Source of the DNA: Owenia fusiformis | Taxonomy: Eukaryota > Annelida > Polychaeta > Sabellida > Oweniidae | Assembly: GCA_903813345.2 (NCBI GenBank) | Contig: CAIIXF020000008.1 | Span: 5,901,341-5,965,340 of the forward strand | Direction: 5' to 3' | DNA: 64,000 nt | Part shown: piece after piece, positions 11,750 through 24,774 of the stretch | Position numbering within the stretch: the first letter of the stretch is position 1 | Layout of the letters: each line of letters starts with the position of its first letter | The notes under the pieces: model-generated | Seen by the model: only the letters and a program-made list of their open reading frames with translations | Told to the model about the DNA's origin: nothing | Databases searched by the model: none | Made by a program: the position numbers and the translations under genes

Positions 11750-14700
11750 TGCCCATGTCAAGCAGTAGGCACGCTGTTTGCAACTCTGACAAAATGCGTG
11801 CATATTTCAAAATGTGAGACGGGGAGGACATGACTCCCAAAAGGAGCCAAAATACGAAAAATACAAGGTTAGTCTCGTTCTAAAGATAGTACCATTCTGT
11901 GAAGATGAACTTAATTAACTCATAGTACTCAATGTTTTTCCCGATGTAAACCTAGTTATCTCAATATAAGGGTTTTAAGTAACTTCTGTGTTCAAATTTT
12001 ACAGTGTAAAGTTATATCTATGTCTTTTTATCGTCATTTGCCGTTTATTCAGCCATTGTGTCTGTGTATGCTAGAATATATAGGATCACTCCATCTGATT
12101 AAATCAGCAAAGTTTGTGTTCAAAACGATAATACGCCATAAACGTGATTTAAACATTTTTCTTGTCAAACTGCGCGCCTATATTTACATGTATTTCCCAA
12201 ACTGCGTGCCTAATATTTCAAAACTGCTTGCTTATCCAAGCTTGTTTTGTATTATTAGAAAACATAAGCGCCATACAAGGCACATATGTGTCTAATAGTA
12301 GAACCCCATAATTGAAACACTATGAGAGTCCATCTACCAAGATAGTGATCTGAAAATATAAGGTTTTTCCGTTCCCAACTTAATTGTCACTTCTATTATA
12401 CATTTTGACTTTCAATTTATGAAAATCTCATAAAATCTGACGATAAAGCAAAATTTCCAAAGCTACATGAAAAACACCTACACGTGCCTCTGTAGAAAGT
12501 CCAATGATAATATGTAGTTTTAATAGTGTTTGCGCACAGTTTCTAATTTCTGGCCAAAATAGGCGCGCAGTTTGTGATTTATTTCTTTTTAATCTCCTGA
12601 TTATCTGTTTTATCTCGAAATATTTTGAATTATACATGATAAATGTGTAAGGAATTAAATATAAAACGAGTCTAAAGTATTTGTCACTTATGTTTAAAGT
12701 GCTAGATCGATTTACGTATAAATTACCGTTAAATCAGTGATGAAAATGCCATTAATCTGCTTATGTTTTAAAACTTAGATTCATTTGCACATAGTTTTTG
12801 CTAGTATTTGCAAGATTCGTATATTCGCCACAGAATGAACGCATTGAACAAGAAAACAATGCAGGATAAATGTCTTTAAAGATATGCTATACAGATATGT
12901 AGGTCAGTATTACATAATCGTGAAATGAATAAGTCTGAATATATCATTGGTCAGAAAACACTAAAACCTGCTTGAAACTGTAAAAGTTTATACACTCTAT
13001 TCCACACTGTATAGAAATGAAATAACTTACACTATAAGTAACTGTGAGCCAATCATTGCATAGAAAAAACTTTATGCACTGTTTATAAGATTCACTGAGA
13101 CAAGTGGGTCAATACTTCATGTACTTTATGTGCTCTCACACAATTACCTTCCCTTGCATAAAGTTGCTGTACAGTTATATGTAGCTGAATATTGTATATT
13201 CATCACAAACAACCTTAGCAAAATGATGGTTCGACAAAATGGACGGTTCGCTAAAACCAATAAACCAGGCAATCCAGGCCAATTTGGAAAGAAACTAGAT
13301 AACGTGATAGCGAATTAAGATAGTAAGTGAAATATATTTTGCAAAGGTCAGCTTGTAAACTACTGGGTAACCCTAAATGATGAGAAATATGTACAAAATA
13401 TGTTTTGCATGATTTATTCATATCCCAATGATTTAACTCCTTCACTGCATCTAATAAGGTATATACTTAGGTGGTTCAAAAAGTTTTGCAGTTGATGCCA
13501 TAACTTAAAGGAAAATAGGACTTTTACAATGAAACTTGGTACACATATGTGTTATACATTTACACATTATATGTTAAAAGGAAGAGGTGCGATTATTGGC
13601 AAATACCCCTATGGTCAAAATGAATAATTGTTAGGTGTAACATGAAGAATAGAATGTCATATAACTCTTTGGAAAATATTAAAATGCTCGGGCACACATA
13701 GGCTGAGATAGGGGCCATTTAGTTTAGTAAGGTTGTATTGCCTTACATGGGGCTGTGCTTCATTGACTTAACATGAGGATATCAGCAGATCCCAATAGAG
13801 GCCATTGGTTTCTATTGATTATCACACAAATACCAAAAATACACTATGACCTGAATCGATTGCAAACTTAATAATTTCACAATATGGCACTAATGGTTTA
13901 TCTCATCAAATGTGCAAATATGAAGTTTGCAATCGATTTAGGTCATACTTAAAATTAAAATATTGTACATTTTTTCATCATTTTTTCCCTACAAAATGGC
14001 TATAGAAAAATGCTCCAAAAACAACTTTTACACTTATCAAAAATCATACAACTTTGTAAAACCAAAGAATATACTATTTTATTTCATTATGTAGTAGCAT
14101 ATTTGGATAAGATCTAGGGATGCGTAGGATGCAAATGGATTTTGACACAAAAATACTTCCTGGTTTGGAATCATATGCCTATACACCTCATGATTGAATT
14201 ATGACCCTAATAAGTGGCCTATACATCAATACAGTGCTGAATATAGGTCAACAAGATTCTAGTGTGCATATAAATGTAATAATTAAAGCAGAATACTCAT
14301 TTTGAAAAATCAGATGAATTATTTTTTTCTCATGGGGGAGATGGATCCCAATGGAGGGTGTATAAGGTCCTTTGGGACCTCAATTTTGATTGGTTCTTGA
14401 GAGATGGTTGCTAAGGTAACCAGAGTGGTGGGTACCATGTTCAACCCGAAATTACGTTTTTCCAAATAGTTTTCTTGCTTGAATAAACTCTTTGCAAAGT
14501 GGCAATTAGCAGGTGTAAGTGTCTTTGGGTGGCTATTTTTCTTCAAATTCTTCAATTTTTTGCCAGCTGTCAAAACATTCTGGCAATGCTTTAATTTTAA
14601 TAGAATTATTTTAATATTGTACTAACTGTATAATATGTAGTTTGCATTACTGTTGATAAATAAATAAATGATTGCACTGTTCAGTAAAGAAATATACCAA

Positions 14701-15283
14701 TTGTATTATTTAAACTGACTATACACTATAGAAATGATTTTCATTGAAAAATCAAATCAGTACCAAAATTATGGTTACCCTGTAGTAGTGAAAGGCACAT
14801 TAAAAATGAATATCACCCCCTTCAATCTATTTTTACAGGTTTTTATGATTATTTCAGATTTTTCTATAGTTTGCGTAACCAGGACGGTGAATTTTCTTCA
14901 TTTTTCATCAAACATTTTGTCTTACCAATATTTATTATATCTGTCAATTTTATCAAAATCGCGCCGCTACGTTTGAAAATAATTCAAATTATGTAGTTTT
15001 TCCCATTGAGCTCCATTATAAAAATGGAATTTTCAAACTTAATATTTTAAAATTCTACGCGGTGAAAAGTTGCATATTGAGTAGTTAGTTAATGTTATGG
15101 TGTTAAAAATTCAAAACAAAAAGGAATAAAGAAAAAATGCCACAGAGAAGTCTCAATAGAGTCTCTTTAAATTACGTTTCAAAATACAGACTCCAACTTA
15201 AATGTTGCAATGTTCTTAGGCACGCAGTTTGTGATCGAAACAAACTGCGCTCCTAAGTAGGCGCGCAGCTTGACATGGGCACC
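11750..15283. mobile_element. Possible nested element with TGCCCATGTCAAGC ends
   Basis: TGCCCATGTCAAGC occurs near 11750 and its reverse complement near 15270-15283. Just inside both ends and around 12165-12230 and 12535-12580 are related words of the type AAACTGCGCGCC/GGCGCGCAGTTT. I found no convincing target duplication, so the boundaries are tentative. A 25-bp hairpin (arms about 13845-13870 and 13922-13948) lies within it. No gene is seen. Confidence 0.4.
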
Positions 15284-16352
15284 TTGGTTTTTCATCAGAA
15301 TTTAAATGGCTAAACACTTTAGGGAGTTAATGTTTCATTGGATTACTACTTTTTGTTTTATTTCTTTCATTCTCCAATATGCCCAATTCATATTTGAATA
15401 GAATACTACAGATTGAAGAAATCTACCATTTATGATTAGGTAAGAAAGCAATTGCGGCAGTATGCCTATTTGCCGACGTATACCTTAAGGTTAATAATGG
15501 TGTGCCGTAAATGCTCATCTCAGCGCATTAATGAACATTAGCATAGATTTTGATATTTTAAATGGTATGTCGTGTATTTACATAAATATGGTAAATGCAA
15601 CTATTTGTTGGATGCGTTCAGCCTATGATATAACTTACTTATTTTCACCACAAGTACGCCAACACATTAGCCACATTAATCTTAGTTAAATAAATCCCCA
15701 TTGGTGCACAGTAATGCATTTATGTGTAAATGCCATGTTGTATATTTTAATGCATTTACCTAATTTATTGGTTAAATATACAAGAAAGCATTTACAGGAT
15801 TTGAACAGATTTATCCTTTTTGACTCAGTGTTATTATATAAAATAATTCTAGTGGATATTTTTCAAGTGGAAAATAATGTGATGACTTCGGAATCGTGCA
15901 GCCGATATCTCATAAGTTTAGTGATTTTTCTACCTAGCCTATACTATATCACATTTGAAAAAATACATTGGAACAATTCAATTTCTATGAAGAATATATT
16001 AAAACAACTTTTCCAAATATATGATATGATATGGACATGAACATGAACATGCGGCAACAATGTTAAGCGGACAGAAACAGTTATAAAATATCAGTGAAAT
16101 GTGTTCTATTTCTGCAATCCGAGTATGACGTGATTATATAGCGACATTTCCCAGGCATCAATTTTAAGGCATCAATGACGTCATTGATACATAACAATGG
16201 CGGCATCCGCAGCGATCCAGATATGGGTACTTTGAACTTGAATTATATGTTAGTTCAAACACGATATGTCCCATGAGTGAGCTGAAGTGATAGATGATGG
16301 TTATAAGTAGCCAGCGTGTAAATTAGAACATGAAACTTCGCATTCCCTTTAA

Positions 16353-16977
16353 GCGTAAATGGTATAATGACAATGCTTGAACAAAACAACATTAAAATTA
16401 AATCCAAATGTAAGTAATTATTGCACATTGTATATGGTTATGTGGATGTATACAACATTTGATTTATACTTCCACAACATATATTAGCAGTATCGCATCT
16501 GAACAGGCTTTTCTATTTCTCATTTTACCTTGATTAAAAATTAGATTGTTGCCTTCCAAATGGATGTACACCAAGCAGATTTAGTCCAGAGTAATCTTCT
16601 CTCAATAGACTAGATGCAAGTAGAAATAATCTTGATTTACGTCATTAGTCAAAGTGATATCATATTTGAAATCTACGTGTAGTTTTAAAAAGTGTATATC
16701 AATTTTGAAGATTAATTTTCCTTGAAAATGTAACTTCTAGGTCAGGGAGATTCCCCATAGACCCCATGTTATAAAATCACAAAAAGTGAAATATCTTTTC
16801 TTATCTTGGTCAGATAATATTTTCTTTTACTGGATATATTTTAATGTGTATAACTATCAGATACATAAGTATCTCCTTTTTCATAAAGGGCAATAAAGAT
16901 ATACATACATAAGGGTAATATGAAAATTGAACCACTAAAACTGGTGAATATTCAAGTTTAAGGGAACTTTCTAATAC
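16353..16977. other. Intergenic, nothing recognised
   Basis: AT-rich, no supported gene or repeat between the two large transposons. Confidence 0.4.
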
Positions 16978-16986
16978 CCTGTCATG

Positions 16987-19048
16987 TAGCCTTGCCCAAG
17001 TCGGTATTTTTTTACTTATCTGATCTTGAATTATTACCGCCTTGTACAATCTAATGAATCCCCGGTGATATTATGATAAGTTATTCAGTGGTTTCAAGAT
17101 TCCCATAATTCCTACGCTGTCAAGCGTTATCGCGAAACCGTATTGATAGGCAAGATCGTGTGAACACGACATGTAACTTCAGGCTGATTGCTGTCAGGGG
17201 TATAGTGAAACAGTATTGATTGACAAGATCGTGTGGACATGACGTTTGACTTCAGGCCGATTGACCAATCGAAACACTGTCAGGTTTACCTGCATAAACA
17301 AAGCAAACTGCCCATCTACGACTTGAAATTTTCAATGATCTGATCCCGAGATATGATCGAGTATTTCTTCAGAGTTACAATATATTATGTAATTAAATGT
17401 AAGGAGTCATTACTATAAACCAGAACAACGGCAACGCCAAAGCATAGCGAATCCCATCGAACAGAAATGGCTGGCATTTTTACAAACGAAGCGCAAATAT
17501 CATAAAACAACACACCAGAAAGGCCACCATTTTCAAAATGGTTGCTCAATAGCCAAGTTGTCATCAGAAGAAATAATATGCTTTTAAGTAGCCACCTCTA
17601 AAATTTTTGAAATATCTCACACATGCTTGTAAAATAACACACATAAAAATGGTGGCCATTTTTCAAAATGGCCGACTACTCCCTAAAGTTTTATTAGACA
17701 ATGTGCCATGCTTAAAGTATTCACATATCAATTATGAACAAAATCGCTCCACTACTTTTCGAGTTATAGTAAAATACGTTAAAATGGCGGCCATTTTTCA
17801 AAATTGTTTTCAAAATGGCCACCTTTTACCAAAAGTGTCATAGGACAGTGTGCCATGCTTATAGTATTCACATACCAAATATGAACAAAATCGCTCCACT
17901 ACTTTTCAAGTTATAGTGAAATATGTTAAAATGGCGGCCATTTTTCAAAGTTTTTTTCAAAATGGCCGCCTTCTACCAAAAGTGTCATAGGACAGTGTGC
18001 CATGCTTATAGTATTCACATACCAAATATGAACAAAATCGCTCCACTACTTTTCGAGTTATAGTAAAATACGTTAAAATGGCGGCCTTTTACCAAAAGTG
18101 TCTTTAGACAGTGTGCAATGCTTATAGTATCCACATACCAAATATGAACAAAATCGCTCTATTACTTTTTGAGTTACAGCAAAAATCGTAAAATGACGAA
18201 TAAAGGCCGCCATTTTTCAAGATGGCTGCCATGTGCTTCTTTAATATCTACATTTGTAGCATTATTAACATCCTTTATAATTTTTTTACATTTAAAACAT
18301 ATTGCTATTACAGTTTACATATTGCACCTAAATTACTGTAAAATTGTCACTAAAATGGCCGCCATTTTGAAATGAGTGGCCATTTTGAAAATCGGCTTTC
18401 GAGCAGAACTTCTTACCTCATAGGGTATATGTGTACAAAATATGAACAAAAACTGGCCAACTGTATTTGAGTTGTTGCCCGGACAGACGGACGGACAGAC
18501 AGACGGACGTACAGACGTACGTACGTACGTACGTACGACAGACGGACGGACGGACGGACGGACGGAGGCGTTCCCTATATCCCTCCGAACTTCGTTCAAT
18601 GGGATAATTAAATCATGCAATTAAAAGTTGATTTAAAACTGAATTTGTGATGAAAATGCAAAAAGACCTAGTCCATGTAGTGTTGATCTGAATCACAGCC
18701 AAGATCTAGCTATCATTTTCGATCATTTTAGCGAACTTTTCAATGTTTCTTGTTGAAATCTTCTCACCTCTGGGTATCTGATCGATACTCAGACATCCAC
18801 TCAGCTCTGGATGATATTCATCTGATAAAATATTTGTATTTTCGAGATGAATTTGTGTAAGTTTTGTTTGTGAAAAGTGTACTTGTTTTGACTGTGCATA
18901 ATATGAGCTAATGATTCAGGGCCATCGTTGATTGGTGATATTAATAGACATAAACATTGAGTTGGAAAAGCACGTGGCTTTCTCATAGGTACAAGGCGGT
19001 CATAATAGAAATTAAAATAAGTAAAAGAGACCAACTTGGGCAAGGCTA
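16987..19048 (+). mobile_element. Long-TIR DNA transposon, copy 1, 9-bp target duplication
   Basis: Imperfect inverted ends of about 60 bp run from TAGCCTTGCCCAAGTCGG to CCGCCTTGTAC at 16987-17047 and, inverted, at about 18991-19048. Flanks are CCTGTCATG (16978-16986) and CCTGCCATG (19049-19057), a 9-bp duplication with one mismatch. Long TIRs with 9-bp duplications are the hallmark of Mutator-like elements. There is no transposase frame. A second copy of the family, in opposite orientation, lies at 28231-34082. A family B element (17400-18612) is nested inside. Confidence 0.85.
17400..18612 (+). mobile_element. Family B element with tandem AAAATGGCGGCC units
   Basis: The left end is AACGGCAACGCCAAAGC followed by GAATCCCATCGAAC; the right end is TCCGAACTTCGTTCAATGGG, giving short inverted ends. 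Inside are about four units of 130-140 bp (ACCAAAAGTGTCAT, ATACCAAATATGAACAAAAT, CTCCACTACTTTT, then the near-palindrome AAAATGGCGGCCATTTT). A long GGAC/GTAC tract at about 18480-18568 precedes the right end. The element sits inside the long-TIR transposon at 16987-19048. A sister copy is at 24775-25750. Confidence 0.8.
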
Positions 19049-19057
19049 CCTGCCATG

Positions 19058-19735
19058 TTAGTGACCTGGATCAGTCACCTGGATGTGAAAATGGTAACTA
19101 CCTATTTGCATATGGGTAATTATCCTAGTGTAGATTGCATTTCTCCAAATTGACTTGATCTTTGTATATTAATACAATAACAGACTGAGTTGTCTCAGCA
19201 GATTTTAGATAGTGAAAATGGTCAAAATGTTCACATTTTTTAGAGGAAGAATGGTTGCCAAACACTAATTTTGATGTTGAATTTCATTAGTTTGAACTTA
19301 ATATTTGAGATATGTTCCTCATTTATGGTTGTGTTATCTAATTTTTCTCTAAATGAGATTTTGGGGTTCTCCTTTGACTTAAGTTAAGAAAAAATTAAAG
19401 AAAGCAGTTAAGTTTAGCAACGTATTGGTGGTCAAGCAACAAAACCAATCAGCACCAGTTTATTCAGACTTAGAGAGTCTGAATAATTAGACAAAATTAG
19501 AGAGCTTTTATGTTATTGTAATCAGCACCAGTATAACAATGAATGTCATTTATCATATACAATATTTGATGCAGTATATTATCAAGACACCTATAGCATA
19601 CAGTAATAAAAATTGAATGATTAAACTATATATTTCAACCTTGTACAATTCTTTTAAGATTCTATAAGAAGGACTAGAAGAAATAGCGATGAGTTGAGAG
19701 TAATTTTCAAAGTATATTAATACAATATTTTTGCT
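19058..19735. other. Intergenic, nothing recognised
   Basis: AT-rich sequence with no supported gene between the long-TIR element and the LINE fragment. Confidence 0.4.
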
Positions 19736-19739
19736 CTTA

Positions 19740-20025
19740 TCATTCCATTTTCAATTCTCATGCATTTTTGGATTTTAAGTTCACACCAGTTGCGTATTGA
19801 GACTGGGAGACATTGTAAACCTGCCCCTAAACCTCTAAATGAGAGAAAATGTTCAACATGTAATTCTATTGAAGACGAAGAACACTTTCTCATAAGATGT
19901 AAAAAATATGTAACTCTTAGAGAATGTTTGTTTTCAAAATTAAAGTTTTGATTGTGATGACCCAGATATTTTTAAAAGGGTAATGGCTACTGAACTCTTC
20001 CCTGTTCAATTACAAATTGGAAAAT
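19740..20025 (+). pseudogene. Non-LTR retrotransposon reverse transcriptase C-terminal fragment
   Basis: The frame at 19760-19951 contains SSHQLRIETGRH, then RKCSTCN, then IEDEEHFLIRCKKY and LRE. This is the conserved cysteine-bearing tail found after the reverse transcriptase in many LINEs. A frameshift near 19945 separates it from a further in-family-looking stretch (DDPDIFKRVMATEL). The rest of the element is missing, so it is a dead 5'-truncated remnant. Confidence 0.7.
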
Positions 20026-20092
20026 TACACTGACGAACGACCAATATCAGTGTAATATTGGCAATATTAATGCCGATCGTCAGTGTAAGAAA
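20026..20092. repeat. Short inverted repeat beside the LINE fragment
   Basis: TTACACTGACGA and TCGTCAGTGTAA form a 12-bp inverted pair about 40 bp apart, with AATATT-rich sequence between. It may be a tiny MITE or a structured 3' end. Confidence 0.5.
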
Positions 20093-20324
20093 AGCGAGGG
20101 ACTAAATACGTGAATTGTGTCTTTGTTAACATATAAAACCTAAAACCATTGACACATTCTCAAACTAGACTATCTTCCTTAACTTCGAGCCAAATTATTA
20201 TCCACAATGGACTTATAAGAAGGTGTAAATCGGGAAATAAAAAAATCTTACCGAAACCTAGTCCCGGAGGAAGTTCCGCCATGATACACCGACGATACGT
20301 CTGTGTAATTAGGTGGGTAGCAGT

Positions 20325-22860
20325 GGTGTTAACAGATTTAAGTAAGTCCTTCTAGTTACTGAGAAAACGTGGCAAGAGAGAAAGAATAATAACTAGACTT
20401 TGGAAATTGAACGAAGTTCAATTTCAGACTCCAGATTTAAACCTTTTTTAGCTGAGTCATCCAGAATAAGCTGAGTCATCCAGAAAAAGATGGATGGATA
20501 AAATAGGAAGGTAGGATAGGATAGAATAGGAAGGAACGATAGGATAGAATAAGAAAGAAGGATAGGATAGAACAGAATAGGAAGAAAGGATATGATAGGA
20601 GAGGATAGGAAGGATAGGAAGGAAAAGATACGAAGGAAGGATAGATAGGAAGGATAGGATAGGATCAGATAGGAAAGATGGATGAATTATTCAATATTTT
20701 CTTCTCTACTCTTGACTTTCGAAATTTGCAGATTCAGATTCCTGACAAAATTCTACCCCTAATTCATAACTCATACCCTGAATTTGGAGAACTTTTGTTT
20801 TGACCTACTTTCTGGACGCCATATTTCAAAATCGGTAAGAGTAATTAAAAAAAAACAGGGACACTTATGAAAGGGCTTTTTCTAAGCTACATGATGAAAA
20901 AAAGACGAAGACGTTTCGATAAATAACGACGAAGATAATTGATAGAATGTTGAAAATGTAAGATTTGACCTAGTTCTTGACCTTTGACCTAGATAAAAAA
21001 TTGACCCAATTTCCGAGAAACTAGATACTGGACCTAAATTGACCATATACAGGACTTGACTCAATGTCTTCTAGTTAAGGAGAAAACATGGGAAGAAGAA
21101 TAATAACTAGACATGTAAATTGAACAAGTTCAATTTAAGACTCCAGATTTAAGACTTGTTTTAAGCTGAGTCATCCAATTACTTGTAAGCTGAGTCATTC
21201 ACTATAAGCTGAGTCAGCTAGAATATAGACATTTAGACAACTCTTAAGAATGTTATCTTCGACTCCATATGCATGACATGGGGATATCATCATATCGACT
21301 TTTCGAGACTTCAAACCGCTATAACTATCTAACCAGAAGTTTGATCGAAAATTGGTTTGCAGATTCGGATTCCTGAGAAAATTCTACTCTTAATTCATAA
21401 CTCATATGTAAAATTTGGAGAATTTTTTATTTTTACCTACTTTTCGGACACCATATCTCAAAAGTGGGTCAAAATACTCTCTGACGGCAAAAGGCTAACA
21501 CTATTACCCCACTCTTTGCTACCTGTATACAAAATTTTGAAGCAAATCCTAAAAGTGTAGTGCCAGAATCGCAAAAATAAGGAAAAACTATGTATTTGAC
21601 CTAGATTTTGACCTAGGGATTTTGGTGTCCAAATTTTAAAGCTAGATAGCCTTCGAGGTCCCCTTCTTTTATAGACTTTCAGAATCTTAAGCTGTACTCA
21701 GTCTTTATCTGGTATTATACACTTCAAAAAAATCTTTTTTCTCATTGACATAACATGGGGCACCAAAATTAGCGATTTTTGAGCTTTCAAAACGCCATAA
21801 CTTCCCAACGAAAAGTCGGATTGAAATTTGGTTTGCAGATTCGGATTCCTGAGAAAATCCTACCCTTAATTCATAACTCATAAGTTAAATTATGAGAAAT
21901 TTTTATTTTGACCTACTTTATGGACACCATATCTCAAAAGTGGGTCAAAATACTTTCTGACGGCAAAAGGCTCTCACTATTTGCACACTCTTTGCTACCT
22001 GTATACAAAATTTTGAAGCAAATCCTAAAAGTGTAGTGCCAGAATTGCAAAAATAAGGAAAAACTATGAATTTGACCTAGATTTTGACCTAGGCATTTTG
22101 GTGTCCAAATTTCGAAGCTATGTAGCTTTTGAGGTCCCCTTCTTTTATAGGCATTCAATATGTTAAGCTGAACTCAGTCTATATCTTGTATTTTACACTT
22201 CGAAAAAGCCTTTTTTCCCATTGTCTTAACATAGGCACCAAATTTAGCGATTTTTGAGATTTCAAAACGCTATAACTTCCGAACCGGAAATCGGATCGAA
22301 ATTTTGTTTGCAGATTCGGATTCCTGAGATAATTCTACACTTATTTAATAAATCACACGTTGAATTTGGAGAACTTTTTATGTTCTGACCTACTTTTCGG
22401 ACGCCATATCTCAAAATCGGTAAGAGTAATCAAAAAACGATTTGCCTTACGGAATTAGCTTTTTTTCGAAGGAACATGATGAAAAAAACCCGGAGCGAAA
22501 ATACCCAAGGGCGACTGAGAAAACTTGTAAAATAGCGAAAAGTGACGATTTGACCCAGTTCTTGACCATTGACCTAGATAAACATTTGACCTAATTTCCC
22601 AGAAACTAGAACTCATTACCTAGTTGACTATGTTAGCAGATTTAAGTAAGTCCCTCTAGTTGCTGAGAAAACGCGGAAAGAAAGAAAAATAATAATAATA
22701 ATAAGAAAACTGGCAAAAGCAATAGACTCCAGATTTTCAATCTGGAGTCTAATAATAAAGAAGAATACTGGCAAAAACAATAGACTCCAGATTGACATCT
22801 GGAGTCTAATAAGAAGAAAACTGGCAAAAGCAATCTGGAGTCTAATAATAATAATCAAGA
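20325..22860 (+). repeat. Tandem dispersed repeat with TTGACCTAGATTTTGACCT blocks and ACTCCAGAT hairpins
   Basis: Units of about 470-640 bp recur at GATTC(A/G)GATTCCTGA (about 20725, 21361, 21838 and 22312), each with CGGACGCCATATCTCAAAA-type blocks. Two unit starts carry AATAACTAGAC followed by TTGAACGAAGTTCAA (about 20390 and 21105). The end has two tandem hairpins, ACTCCAGAT...ATCTGGAGT, at about 22725-22810. A GGATA-rich microsatellite lies at about 20490-20690. The block GACGGCAAAAGGCTAA is shared with the 28.6-31.3 kb array. Confidence 0.75.
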
Positions 22861-22929
22861 CACTTCCAGTATTGTACTTTACTAAGTTAAGAAAAGAATT
22901 ATAATTTCACTGATGTGATACTCTATCTC

Positions 22930-23335
22930 ATTGATCCTGTCTGGCATTAACATGATAAAATGTCACCACCTATTAGTAGTTGCTCACAATATTATGCAAA
23001 TCTTAAGTCAGATTTGAACTTCTGAGAACTCATAGATAATTTTGAAAAAATGGTCAATTTGAAGCAAGATGAAAAATATCTTTTTGACCTTTCTTGACCT
23101 TGAAAGTCATTGAAGGTCAAATCTCAAACCTAATGTCAGATTTGGACTTTTGAGTACTTCTAGATGATTTTTAAAATGTGGTTAATTTAAAGCTAGTTGA
23201 AAAAAATACCTTTTGACCTTGAGAAGATCATTGAAGGTCAGATCTCAATCCGTTATCGTTATTGTCTGGACAGATAAATGGATGAACAGATGGAGGTACT
23301 GCTTTTCTATATCCCTCACTAACTATGTTCGGTGG
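22930..23335 (+). repeat. Dispersed repeat, copy 1 (ATGTCACCACCTA family)
   Basis: It starts with GGCATTAACATGATAAAATG and continues through TTGCTCACAATATTA and AAGTCAGATTTGAACTTCTG to TGACCTT-rich sequence and GTTCGGTGGGAT. A second, shorter copy is at 61710-61930. Confidence 0.7.
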
Positions 23336-24110
23336 GATAATAAAAATAATAGTGATATACTCTAAAGTATAGTAACTTTGATTAGAGTATAACAGAGCCA
23401 TACTTTGGAGAAATCTAAAGTTACTGCAAATTCAAACATAGCCATTTTGGATTTTCTGAGGCTTGAACAATATATGGAACATACTCTAATGTCCTGTTTT
23501 CTTGACCCTACCACCACCACTGTCTCTTGGGGTTGTTTCACAAGGCAAATGACGTGAACGAGATCACACCATCAAAAAACTCAAAATGGCCGTAAAAAAA
23601 TGACTGCCCAGAAGTTAATCAGCTCTAGAACTTGATACGATGATAAGATTTTCCGAAAAACCTCCAAAATGGCCACCAGAAAACAAGATGGCCACCCAAA
23701 AGTTAATCAGGTGTAGAACTTGATATTCTCTAACATGTGTGCGAATTTGGAGAAAATCTGAAGAAAAGATTTTCCGAAAAACCTTCAAAATGGCGCCCAG
23801 AAAAAAAGATGGCCATCCAAAAGTTAATCAGGTGTAGAACTTGATATCCTCTATTATATGTGCGAATTTGGAAAAAAAACAAAGAACGTTTTCCTGAAAT
23901 GGCGATGACAAGATTTTCCAGTATGAAAATATATGAATATTTGAATAGATAAATCTTTGTGAAATAGATATATGTTGTGAAAACACTACCAAAATTTCAG
24001 ACAGTTATATTATTTCTTTGGTTGGAAATGAAAAACTTAAATTTTTGCAATCATGATATCATAAATCAAGTGTCCAGAAGGATATGATGTCATAATTTGA
24101 GAATATGGCC
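23336..24110 (+). mobile_element. Dispersed repeat family A, diverged copy
   Basis: It matches the copy at 2046-2806 through the blocks AGAGTATAACAGAGCCATAC, GCCATTTTGGATTTTCTGAGG and GAAATAGATATATGTTG, in the same order. The inverted ends are not well preserved. Confidence 0.6.
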
Positions 24111-24774
24111 TGGAACTCAATGGTTATTATGGGAATGTAAATAGTAGAACAAATATTTGGGCATTGTTGAATATATTTTCAGAAATGTATACAGATATCG
24201 AACTGCATGTACATGCAAAGCTTTTCAAATGTTTAATAAGTGCAATGTCTTTTCAGTATGTATGAATTTCAGAGTCATTCTTCCTTGTATTACTTTTTGA
24301 ATGTTCGATATGTACACTGTACCATGTTTTTGGATAATGCTTCAAAGTTATAATAATGACTTGTTTTTTTGATTTGTACTGATTACTAATCTTATCTTAG
24401 TACATAGTACGAAAAGATTCTCACGATGAAACTCATATAATTTAGTATGCAGTCTAAACATTCAAATCAATAATATTTAAAATCTTTTTTGTGATATTAC
24501 TCTGATGTTGTAACTGTCTATAAGAAGCTATTATGAATGTGATTTTAATTTTGAGAATTACTTCTGATTGACAATAGGTTATGTATTGTACCAAGGGACT
24601 TATAACATCCAATGGAACTGTATGGAACAATCCAAATGTAGTTTTGGAGGTACTTTAGAGGCACTTTGTTTTATTCTCTATATATTTAATATATCATGTA
24701 CTGGACCTATGTGCCAATGATATAAATGTTAAGGAATATGGTTTAATAAAAATTTGAAATATAGCTTAAATAAC
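24111..24774. other. Intergenic, AT-rich, nothing recognised
   Basis: No gene or repeat could be supported. Confidence 0.4.

Larger units (their letters stand above)
9959..16348. mobile_element. TTAA-flanked DNA transposon, 6.4 kb, no transposase found
   Basis: A perfect 16-bp terminal inverted repeat AGGGAATGCGAAGTTT sits at 9959-9974 and, inverted, at 16333-16348. Both ends abut TTAA (9955-9958 and 16349-16352). Subterminal blocks also match in inverted orientation (TGACGTCATTGATGCC near 10145-10160 and about 16175-16195). TTAA duplication is typical of piggyBac and Kolobok elements; I cannot decide between them. I find no transposase frame, so the copy is non-autonomous or decayed, and it has likely been enlarged by nested insertions (see 11750-15283). 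Confidence 0.8.

Noticed and set aside
18333-18624. Frames with SVRPSVRPS or TDGRTDGRT
   Set aside because: Low-complexity translation of the GGAC tetranucleotide tract.
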